The position numbers and the translations under genes were made by a program. From JBQCDV01 sp051960855 (lineage in GTDB: Bacteria; Actinomycetota; Actinomycetes; JAJZTN01), in assembly GCA_051960855.1 (NCBI GenBank), contig JBQCDV010000155.1:1-63847 (forward strand): DNA of 63,847 nucleotides, read 5' to 3'. The notes under the pieces were generated by a model. The model ran no database searches, was not told the origin of the DNA, and was given only the letters and a program-made list of their open reading frames with translations. Shown in pieces: positions 57,166 to 63,847 of this stretch. Within the stretch, counting starts at the first letter, position 1, and the number at the start of each line of letters is the position of its first letter.

Positions 57166-58761
57166 ATGTCGACCCCTTCGTCCCTTCCCACCCCTGACGG
57201 CGTCGAGGTCACCGGTCCGCTCGGGCCTCGCTACGACGAGATCCTCACGACCGAGGCGCTCGAGCTGCTGGCCGACCTGCACCGTCGCTTCGACGTTCGG
57301 CGTCGCGAGCTCCTGCAAGCTCGCGCCGACCGCTACGACGAGCTGGCCCGGGGCGGGACGCTGCAGTTCCTCGAGGAGACCAAGGACATCCGCGAGGGCG
57401 ACTGGCAGGTGGCGCCCCCGGCACCGGGCATCGTCGACCGCCGCGTCGAGATCACCGGCCCGACCGACCGCAAGATGACGATCAACGCGCTCAACTCCGG
57501 CGCGAAGGTGTGGCTGGCGGACTTCGAGGACGCCTCGACCCCCACGTGGCAGAACGTCATCGAGGGTCAGCTCAACCTGCGTGACGCCCTCGACCGTCAG
57601 ATCGACTTCACCTCACCGGAGGGCAAGACCTACGCCCTCGGCGAGGAGACCGCGACGATGGTCGTGCGGCCGCGCGGCTGGCACCTGACGGAGAAGCACA
57701 TCCTCGTCGACGGCGAGCCGATGGCGGGGGCGCTGGTGGACTTCGGGCTCTACCTCTTCCACTGCGGCCAGCGGCAGCTCGACTCCGGCCGGGGTCCCTA
57801 CTTCTACCTGCCGAAGATGGAGAGCCACCTCGAGGCCCGGCTCTGGAACGACGTCTTCATCCGAGCGCAGGAGATCGTCGGTATCCCCCGTGGCACGATC
57901 CGCGCGACCTGCCTCATCGAGACCTACCCGGCAGCCTTCGAGATGGAGGAGATCCTCTACGAGCTGCGCGAGCACTCAGCGGGTCTCAACGCCGGCCGCT
58001 GGGACTACATCTTCAGCGCCATCAAGAAGTTCCGCACGCGCGGCAAGGACTTCATGCTCCCCGACCGCGCACAGGTCACGATGACCGTGCCGTTCATGCG
58101 GGCCTACACCGAGCTGCTGGTGCACACCTGCCACAAGCGCGGGGCGCACGCGATCGGTGGCATGGCGGCCTTCATCCCCTCGCGCAAGGACCCGGAGGTC
58201 AACGAGACCGCCCTGGCCAAGGTGCGCGAGGACAAGACGCGAGAGGCCAACGACGGCTTCGACGGCTCCTGGGTCGCTCATCCGGACCTGGTGCCGATCT
58301 GCAAGGAGGTCTTCGACTCGGTGTTGGGCGACAAGCCCAACCAGATTGACCGCAAGCGCGACGACGTGTCGGTGACGGCCGAGCAGCTGCTGGACGTCGC
58401 GTCGACGCCTGGCAACGTCACGGAAGCGGGGCTGCGCAACAACATCAGCGTCGGGATCCAGTACCTCGCCGCATGGCTCAAGGGCTCCGGAGCGGTCGGC
58501 ATCTTCAACCTGATGGAGGACGCTGCGACCGCCGAGATCTCCCGGTCGCAGGTGTGGCAGTGGCTGCACAACGACATCCAGCTCGACAACGGCCAGACGG
58601 TCACGCGTGAGCTGGTCGAGCGAATCGCCGACGAGGAGATCGCCAAGCTGCCCGGCAGCCCCGAGGACTACGCCGAGGCACGCCGCACCTTCATGGAGGT
58701 CGCTGTGGCTGACGACTTCGCGGAGTTCCTGACACTGCCGGCCTACGAGCGCATGCCATGA
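57166..58761 (+). CDS. aceB: Malate synthase A
   Basis: A 531-residue malate synthase of the A type. It condenses glyoxylate with acetyl-CoA to malate. NALNSGAKVWLADFEDASTP (about 106-125), the glyoxylate-contact VVRPRGWHLTEKH (arginine about 168), YFYLPKMESHLEARLWND (about 208-225), RATCLIETYPAAFEMEEILY and the C-terminal GIFNLMEDAATAEISRSQVW with the catalytic aspartate (about 452) are in order. It is the first gene of the plus-strand operon with glcD, glcE, glcF and the permease: glycolate is oxidised to glyoxylate and consumed here. Confidence 0.96.
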   Translation: MSTPSSLPTPDGVEVTGPLGPRYDEILTTEALELLADLHRRFDVRRRELLQARADRYDELARGGTLQFLEETKDIREGDWQVAPPAPGIVDRRVEITGPTDRKMTINALNSGAKVWLADFEDASTPTWQNVIEGQLNLRDALDRQIDFTSPEGKTYALGEETATMVVRPRGWHLTEKHILVDGEPMAGALVDFGLYLFHCGQRQLDSGRGPYFYLPKMESHLEARLWNDVFIRAQEIVGIPRGTIRATCLIETYPAAFEMEEILYELREHSAGLNAGRWDYIFSAIKKFRTRGKDFMLPDRAQVTMTVPFMRAYTELLVHTCHKRGAHAIGGMAAFIPSRKDPEVNETALAKVREDKTREANDGFDGSWVAHPDLVPICKEVFDSVLGDKPNQIDRKRDDVSVTAEQLLDVASTPGNVTEAGLRNNISVGIQYLAAWLKGSGAVGIFNLMEDAATAEISRSQVWQWLHNDIQLDNGQTVTRELVERIADEEIAKLPGSPEDYAEARRTFMEVAVADDFAEFLTLPAYERMP

Positions 58762-60287
58762 CCATCACGGCGCCTCGGCCGGCGGCTGATGATGGGGCGG
58801 GAGACCGGGGGGCCGGCCGGAGCGGTCGACCAGACTTCGTCGCGCTCGCGGTGCGCCTCCGGGCCGCCCTGGGCCACGACGCGGTGATCGACGACCATCT
58901 GCGGCTGCGTACCTACGAGTGCGACGGGCTGGCCCACTACAAGGTGACTCCGGCGCTGGTGGTCCTTCCCCGAACGCCGTCCGAGGTGGCGACCGCCGTC
59001 CGCGAGTGCGCGTCCGCGCGGGTGCCCTTCGTCGCGCGGGGCTCGGGGACCGGTCTCTCCGGAGGCGCGCTGCCTCACGCCGACGGCGTCCTCATCGTCA
59101 CCTCGCAGATGCGGACGATCCATGAGATCGACGTCGCCAACCAGCGCGCGGTCGTCGACCCCGGCGTCATCAACTTGCACGTGACGAGGGCAGCGACTCC
59201 CGATGGCTACTACTACGCGCCCGACCCGTCGAGCCAGCAGGTGTGCTCCATCGGTGGCAACGTCGCCGAGAACTCCGGCGGCGCCCACTGCCTGAAGTAC
59301 GGCTTCACCACCAACCACGTCACCGGCGTCCAGCTCGTCACGCCCGGTGGTGAGCTGCTCCGGATCGGCGGCAAGGCGCCGGACCCCACGGGCTACGACC
59401 TCCTCGGGGTCCTGGTCGGCAGCGAGGGGACCCTCGGTGTGGTCACCGAGGTCACCATCCGCCTGGTCCGGGTCGCCGAGAACGTCCGCACGCTGCTCGC
59501 AGCCTTCGCGACAACCGACGAAGCCGGCGCCGCGGTCAGCGACATCATCGCCGCCGGTGTCGTCCCGGCCGCCATCGAGATGATGGACGCCCTCGCCATC
59601 GAGGCAGCCGAGGCCGCGGTCCACTGCAACTACCCGAACGGCGCCGGAGCCGTGCTGATCGTCGAGCTCGACGGGCCCGCCGTCGAGGTGGCAGCACAGT
59701 TCGAGGACGTGACGCGGATGTGCCGCGACAACGGCGCCTTCGAGATCCGCATCGCCGCCGACGACGTGGAGCGGGCGCTGTTCTGGAAGGGCCGGAAGTC
59801 CGCGTTCGCGGCGGTGGGCCGCATCTCACCGGACTACATCGTGCAGGACGGCGTCATCCCGCGGACCAACCTGCCGGAGGTGCTGCGTGCGATCGCCGAG
59901 CTCTCAGCCGAGAGCGGCGTGCGGGTGGCCAACGTCTTCCACGCGGGCGACGGCAACCTGCATCCGCTCGTGCTCTTCGACGACACGGTGCCGGGTCAGG
60001 CGGAGCGAGCCGAGGAGGTGTCCGGGGCCATCATCGACCTCTGCATCTCGCACGGCGGTTCGATCACCGGCGAGCACGGCGTGGGATCGGACAAGGCGAA
60101 GTTCATGCCGCGGATGTTCGGCGCGGACGACCTCGACACCATGCAGCTCGTCCGGTGCGCCTTCGACCCGGATGGCATCTCCAACCCGGGCAAGGTCTTT
60201 CCGACGCCGCGGCTGTGCGGTGAGGTGCCCGGCAAGCGCACGGGCGTGCATCCGCTCCAGGAAGCAGGCCTGGCGGAGGCCTTCTGA
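58758..60287 (+). CDS. glcD: Glycolate oxidase FAD-binding subunit GlcD
   Basis: A 509-residue FAD-linked oxidase subunit. The FAD-binding fold has RGSGTGLSGGALPHADGVLI (about 96-115), SIGGNVAENSGGAHCLKYGF (about 166-185) and LVGSEGTLGVVTEVTIRLV. The C-terminal cap has VANVFHAGDGNLHPLVLFDD (histidine near the flavin, about 400) and GSITGEHGVGSDKAKFMPRM. It oxidises glycolate (or lactate) to glyoxylate and passes electrons to GlcF. The ATG overlaps the malate synthase stop by four bases. Confidence 0.95.
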   Translation: MTITAPRPAADDGAGDRGAGRSGRPDFVALAVRLRAALGHDAVIDDHLRLRTYECDGLAHYKVTPALVVLPRTPSEVATAVRECASARVPFVARGSGTGLSGGALPHADGVLIVTSQMRTIHEIDVANQRAVVDPGVINLHVTRAATPDGYYYAPDPSSQQVCSIGGNVAENSGGAHCLKYGFTTNHVTGVQLVTPGGELLRIGGKAPDPTGYDLLGVLVGSEGTLGVVTEVTIRLVRVAENVRTLLAAFATTDEAGAAVSDIIAAGVVPAAIEMMDALAIEAAEAAVHCNYPNGAGAVLIVELDGPAVEVAAQFEDVTRMCRDNGAFEIRIAADDVERALFWKGRKSAFAAVGRISPDYIVQDGVIPRTNLPEVLRAIAELSAESGVRVANVFHAGDGNLHPLVLFDDTVPGQAERAEEVSGAIIDLCISHGGSITGEHGVGSDKAKFMPRMFGADDLDTMQLVRCAFDPDGISNPGKVFPTPRLCGEVPGKRTGVHPLQEAGLAEAF

Positions 60288-61642
60288 TGACCGACACCCT
60301 CACGGACCGGCTCGTCGCCGCCGTCGACGCCCTCGGAGTGGGTGCGACGCCGGCGGCCGAGGACGACGCTGTCCTCGGGGTGCGGCCCGCCTTGGTCGCC
60401 CGACCCGAGTCGACGGAGCAGACAGCGGCGCTCATGCGCGTCGCTGCGGAGCACGGTGCCCGAGTGGTTCCGCGTGGCAGTGGTAGTCGGCTGCACTGGG
60501 GGGATGCCCCGGAGGCGGTCGACATCGTCGTCGATCTTTCGCGTCAATCTGACGTGATCGAGCACGCCGCCGACGACCTCGTCGTGCAGGCACAGGCTGG
60601 CCTCCCGCTGGAGCGGTTGCAGGAGCGGCTGGCGGAGGCTCGCCAGCAGCTCGCCCTCGACCCCTACCTGCCGCACCCGGGTGGCGTTGCGGACGGCAGG
60701 GCCGGGTCCGCTGGCACGCTCGGCGGCATCGTGTCGACCGGTGCCGCCGGACCATTGCGCCTCAGCCACGGCGCCGTGCGAGACCTGCTCATCGGCGTGA
60801 CGCTCGTGCGCGCTGACGGCGTCGTCGCCAAGGCCGGCGGCAAGGTCGTCAAGAACGTCGCCGGCTACGACCTCGGGAAGCTCGTCGCCGGCTCCTTCGG
60901 GACGCTCGCGATCATCACCGAGACGGTCTTCCGCCTGCACCCGCTGCCGCAGACGACCTGCTGGATCACCGTTCCTGCGACCGGTCCCGACGGCATCCAC
61001 GACCGGGTGCAGCGGCTCATCCACAGTCAGACCGTCCCGACCGCGATCGAGCTGGACCTGCCGTCGGCCGCCAGAAGCGCAGGGTCAGGCCCGAGCGGAG
61101 ATGGCCGGCTGGGAGGCGGGGTGGCTGGCTCGCTGTCCGTCCTCATGGCCGGCATCCCGGCCGGTGTCGAGGCGAGGGCCACCGCCGCACGCCAGCTGCT
61201 CGGTCCCGACGCCGAGGTCACCGACACGGCGCCCGCGTGGTGGCAGCGGCTGCCGTGGCGTCCGGGAGACCTCGGTCTGCGGATGACCAGCGAGATCGCC
61301 GGCATCGGACGCCTCGTGCAGACCCTGGACCGGGTCGCCGCCGAGCACGGAGTCTCCCCCGCACTGCGCGGCTCCCCGGCGGTCGGTGTCCTGCACGCCG
61401 CCGTTCCGGGCGAGGAGCTGGCAGACCTGCCGCCCACCGCGGTCGCCAGCCTGCTCGCCGACCTGCGGAAGGCGGCAACGGCGTTCGGCGGTCAGGTGGT
61501 CGTGCTCCAGTCGCCGCCGCAGCTCGTCGGCGAGCTCGACGTGTGGGGACACGTGCAGGGGCTCGACCTGATGCGCGCCATCAAACACCGCTTCGACCCC
61601 GAGCGTCTGCTCTCCCCCGGGCGCTTCGTAGGAGGGATCTGA
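60287..61642 (+). CDS. glcE: Glycolate oxidase FAD-binding subunit GlcE
   Basis: A 451-residue partner of GlcD. The FAD fold is visible in ARVVPRGSGSRLHWGDAPEA (about 59-78), LGGIVSTGAAGPLRLSHGAV (about 145-164), GGKVVKNVAGYDLGKLVAGS and FGTLAIITETVFRLHPLPQT. The C-terminal cap is divergent and ends with HRFDPERLLSPGRFVGGI. A Gly-rich insert with Ser/Ala sits near residues 262-285. The ATG overlaps the glcD stop by one base. Confidence 0.93.
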   Translation: MTDTLTDRLVAAVDALGVGATPAAEDDAVLGVRPALVARPESTEQTAALMRVAAEHGARVVPRGSGSRLHWGDAPEAVDIVVDLSRQSDVIEHAADDLVVQAQAGLPLERLQERLAEARQQLALDPYLPHPGGVADGRAGSAGTLGGIVSTGAAGPLRLSHGAVRDLLIGVTLVRADGVVAKAGGKVVKNVAGYDLGKLVAGSFGTLAIITETVFRLHPLPQTTCWITVPATGPDGIHDRVQRLIHSQTVPTAIELDLPSAARSAGSGPSGDGRLGGGVAGSLSVLMAGIPAGVEARATAARQLLGPDAEVTDTAPAWWQRLPWRPGDLGLRMTSEIAGIGRLVQTLDRVAAEHGVSPALRGSPAVGVLHAAVPGEELADLPPTAVASLLADLRKAATAFGGQVVVLQSPPQLVGELDVWGHVQGLDLMRAIKHRFDPERLLSPGRFVGGI

Positions 61643-61643
61643 C

Positions 61644-63065
61644 GTGACCTCGTCCGACGCAGTGTCCCGGCTCTCGGGCGCGTCCGGCACGACGAACGGC
61701 ACCGACCCCGGGCCGCTCGGCGACACAGTCAACGCCGCGTCACCCACGTTGCTGCCGGGACCGCCGGCCTTCGACGACCATCACCCGCCATCAGCCGCGC
61801 TCGTGGCCGACTGCGTCCACTGTGGCTTCTGCCTGCCGACGTGCCCCACCTACGTGCTGTGGGGCGAGGAGATGGACTCGCCTCGCGGGCGCATCTACCT
61901 GATGAACCAGGGCCTCCAGGGCGAGCCGATGACGCCGACAATGGTGCAGCACTTCGACGCCTGTCTTGGGTGTATGGCGTGTGTGACCGCCTGCCCTTCC
62001 GGTGTGCAGTACGACCGACTCATCGAGGCAGCGCGCGCGCAAGTCGAGCGCCGCTACGACCGGCCGTCCCGCGACCGCGCCCTGCGACGCCTGATCTTCT
62101 CGGTGTTCCCCTACCCGCGTCGGCTGCGGATGCTGCGGGGACCACTGCGGGCCTACCAGCGCACCGGCCTGCCGGCGGTGCTGCGACGGTCCCGGCTGTT
62201 GGATCGCGTCAGTCCGACGCTTGCCGCCATGGAGAGCCTCGCCCCGCCGCTCGAGTCGCCGGTCCGCGTCCCCGAGCACACTCCCGCCCAGGGCGAACGG
62301 CGCGGTGTCGTCGGCATGCTGCTCGGGTGCGTGCAACGGGAGTTCTTCCCCGGTGTCAACGCCGCGACCGTCCGGGTGCTGTCAGCCGAGGGTTTCGACG
62401 TTGTCGCTCCGCGCGGCCAAGGGTGCTGTGGCGCGCTGTCGGTGCACAACGGCCGGGACGAGGAGGGCCGCCGTTTCGCCCGCGCTCTCATCGACGCCTT
62501 CGACGCGGCCGGAGTCGAGTGGGTCGTCGTCAATGCGGCCGGATGCGGTTCGACGATGAAGGAGTACGGCGACCTGCTGACTGACGACGCGCACTACTCC
62601 GAACGAGCCCACCACTTCGCGTCACGGGTACGCGATGTCTCCGAGTTCCTTGTCGAGCAGGGCACCCGTGCCACTCGTCACGCCCTGCCTGTCACCGTCG
62701 CCTACCACGACGCCTGCCACCTCGCGCACGCCCAGAATGTCCGGAGCCAGCCGCGCCAGCTGCTCCGTGACATCCCTGGCCTCGAGCTGCGCGAGATCCC
62801 CGAAGCCGAAATCTGCTGCGGCTCCGCCGGCATCTACAACCTCCTCCACCCCGAGGCGGCACGTGAGCTCGGGGACCGCAAGGCTTCGAACGTCGCCCGC
62901 ACCGGCGCGCGCCTGCTGGTCACCGCCAACCCCGGGTGCCTCATGCAGGTGGCCTCGTCACTGCAGCGCACCGGGGCCAGCATCGCCATGGCCCACACGA
63001 TCGACGTGCTCGACGCCTCTATCCGCGGACTGCCCGTGGAGTCGCTGCTATCCGAGAACCCGTAG
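61644..63065 (+). CDS. glcF: Glycolate oxidase iron-sulfur subunit GlcF
   Basis: A 473-residue electron-transfer subunit. Two [4Fe-4S] motifs read CVHCGFCLPTCPTY (about 55-68) and CLGCMACVTACPSG (about 109-122). Two CCG domains follow, with GMLLGCVQREFFPG, GCCGALSVHNG, YHDACHLAHAQN and EICCGSAGIYN, typical of heterodisulfide-reductase-like electron carriers. It passes electrons from GlcD/GlcE to the quinone pool at the membrane. A GTG start follows GGAGGGATCTGAC. The N-terminus has about 45 non-conserved residues. Confidence 0.95.
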   Translation: MTSSDAVSRLSGASGTTNGTDPGPLGDTVNAASPTLLPGPPAFDDHHPPSAALVADCVHCGFCLPTCPTYVLWGEEMDSPRGRIYLMNQGLQGEPMTPTMVQHFDACLGCMACVTACPSGVQYDRLIEAARAQVERRYDRPSRDRALRRLIFSVFPYPRRLRMLRGPLRAYQRTGLPAVLRRSRLLDRVSPTLAAMESLAPPLESPVRVPEHTPAQGERRGVVGMLLGCVQREFFPGVNAATVRVLSAEGFDVVAPRGQGCCGALSVHNGRDEEGRRFARALIDAFDAAGVEWVVVNAAGCGSTMKEYGDLLTDDAHYSERAHHFASRVRDVSEFLVEQGTRATRHALPVTVAYHDACHLAHAQNVRSQPRQLLRDIPGLELREIPEAEICCGSAGIYNLLHPEAARELGDRKASNVARTGARLLVTANPGCLMQVASSLQRTGASIAMAHTIDVLDASIRGLPVESLLSENP

Positions 63066-63086
63066 CACGGAAGGACATCACCGCCG

Positions 63087-63847
63087 ATGTACCAGCAGGT
63101 GCTCGACCCGATCGCGCATTCCCTTGCGCTCACCGCGATCTTTGCAGCCCTACCTCTGATCACGCTGTTCGTGCTGCTCGGCATCCTCCGGATGACGGCG
63201 TGGCAGGCCGCGATCATCTCCCTGATCGTGTCGATCCTCGTCGCGGTCTTCGTCTACCCGATGCCGATCGGGCAGGCGCTGCTCGCCACGACCGAGGGTG
63301 CGGCCTTCGGCTTCTTCCCGATCCTGTGGATCGTCATCAACGCGATCTGGGTCTACAACATGACGGTCGAGACCGGGCACTTCGACGTGCTGCGCCGGTC
63401 GTTCGCGCGAGTCAGTGACGACCAGCGCATCCAGGCGGTCATCATCGCCTTCTGCTTTGGCGCCCTGCTGGAGGCGCTCGCCGGCTTCGGCACCCCGGTC
63501 GCCATCACCAGCGTCATGCTCATCGCCCTCGGCTTCCGGCCGCTCAAGGCTGCGACCGTGGCCCTCGTCGCCAACACCGCTCCCGTCGCCTTCGGCGCAC
63601 TCGCGGTCCCGATCACGACGCTCGCCACAGTGACCGGTCTGCCCGAGCACGACCTCGCCTCGATGGTCGGCCGTCAGACCCCACTGCTCGGCGTCTTCGT
63701 CCCCATGGCCCTGGTCTACATCGTCGACAAGGGTCGCGGTGTCCGCGAGACCCTGCCGGCCGCGCTCACCTGCGGCATCGTCTTCGCTCTCGCCCAGTAC
63801 GTCACCTCGAACTTCATCTCCACGCAGCTGACCGACATCGTCGCCTC
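63087..63847 (+). CDS. L-lactate/glycolate permease family protein, cut by window edge
   Basis: The first 253 residues of an LctP/GlcA-type permease with at least seven hydrophobic segments. Family marks are ILWIVINAIWVYNMTVETGH (about 75-94), AFCFGALLEALAGFGTPVAI (about 119-138), TVALVANTAPVAFGALAVPI (about 152-171). It would import glycolate or lactate with protons for the enzymes encoded just upstream. The ATG at 63087 is preceded at some distance by GGAAGGA. Confidence 0.92.
   Translation, partial: MYQQVLDPIAHSLALTAIFAALPLITLFVLLGILRMTAWQAAIISLIVSILVAVFVYPMPIGQALLATTEGAAFGFFPILWIVINAIWVYNMTVETGHFDVLRRSFARVSDDQRIQAVIIAFCFGALLEALAGFGTPVAITSVMLIALGFRPLKAATVALVANTAPVAFGALAVPITTLATVTGLPEHDLASMVGRQTPLLGVFVPMALVYIVDKGRGVRETLPAALTCGIVFALAQYVTSNFISTQLTDIVA

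Overview
The window is about 70% GC and densely coded on both strands. GTG starts are frequent, and many genes look leaderless, with a TAnnnT box 6-7 nt before the start codon. The gene content (B12-dependent ribonucleotide reductase beside nrdR, a lexA/LysM SOS pair like Rv2720/Rv2719c of Mycobacterium, Arr, DUF5685, an AllR-type glyoxylate regulator) points to an actinomycete, possibly of the Micrococcales. The genus is not determinable by eye. No tRNA, rRNA, IS element, prophage or CRISPR array was seen.

Layout. 1-4.0 kb: nucleotide reduction and SOS block (nrdJ, nrdR, an unknown gene, SOS-induced LysM protein, lexA). 4.1-20.2 kb: accessory and housekeeping genes: a MazF-type toxin pair, aldose epimerase, HhH-GPD DNA repair protein, a two-component system, a methyltransferase, a membrane-anchored molybdoenzyme with a FAS1 lipoprotein, a fused flavin reductase/methyltransferase with its XRE-cupin regulator, a GH26-like secreted glycosidase and a ribokinase. 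20.3-30.9 kb: a divergent catabolic locus around a GntR regulator. It combines an RbsABC-type importer, RbsD/FucU mutarotase, MtnK-like kinase, MtnA-like isomerase, class II aldolase, zinc alcohol dehydrogenase and DhaK/DhaL. This reads as a kinase-isomerase-aldolase route that splits a 5-modified pentose into DHAP plus an aldehyde, as in the DHAP shunt and 5-deoxyribose salvage.

31.9-45.2 kb: a ten-gene minus-strand operon with a divergent DeoR regulator. It contains a PfkB kinase, an aldolase closely resembling E. coli YihT (sulfofructose-phosphate aldolase), an L-fucose-isomerase-fold protein, a MalEFG-type importer without ATPase, a GH31 glycosidase, a degenerate M24 protein, an aldehyde dehydrogenase and a TauE/SafE exporter. 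Together these make a plausible sulfoquinovose degradation pathway: uptake, glycoside cleavage, isomerisation, phosphorylation, cleavage to DHAP plus sulfolactaldehyde, oxidation to sulfolactate and export.

45.2-56.3 kb: mixed genes (YdeI-like, TRIC-type channel, rifampicin ADP-ribosyltransferase, DUF5685 beside a cupin remnant, YceI/MarR, an Asp-Glu-Arg repeat protein, phospholipase D, lipid kinase, DinG-like helicase, nucleotidyltransferase). 56.3-63.8 kb: a glycolate/glyoxylate locus: an IclR/AllR-type repressor divergent from malate synthase, glcD, glcE, glcF and a lactate/glycolate permease cut by the window edge. Two near-AllR operators lie in its control region.

Non-coding structure includes two copies of a long palindromic intergenic element with identical geometry (11253-11305 and 18478-18530), a 32-bp tandem repeat with inverted relatives (14884-15015), three SOS boxes, tandem NrdR-like boxes and several regulator-adjacent dyads.
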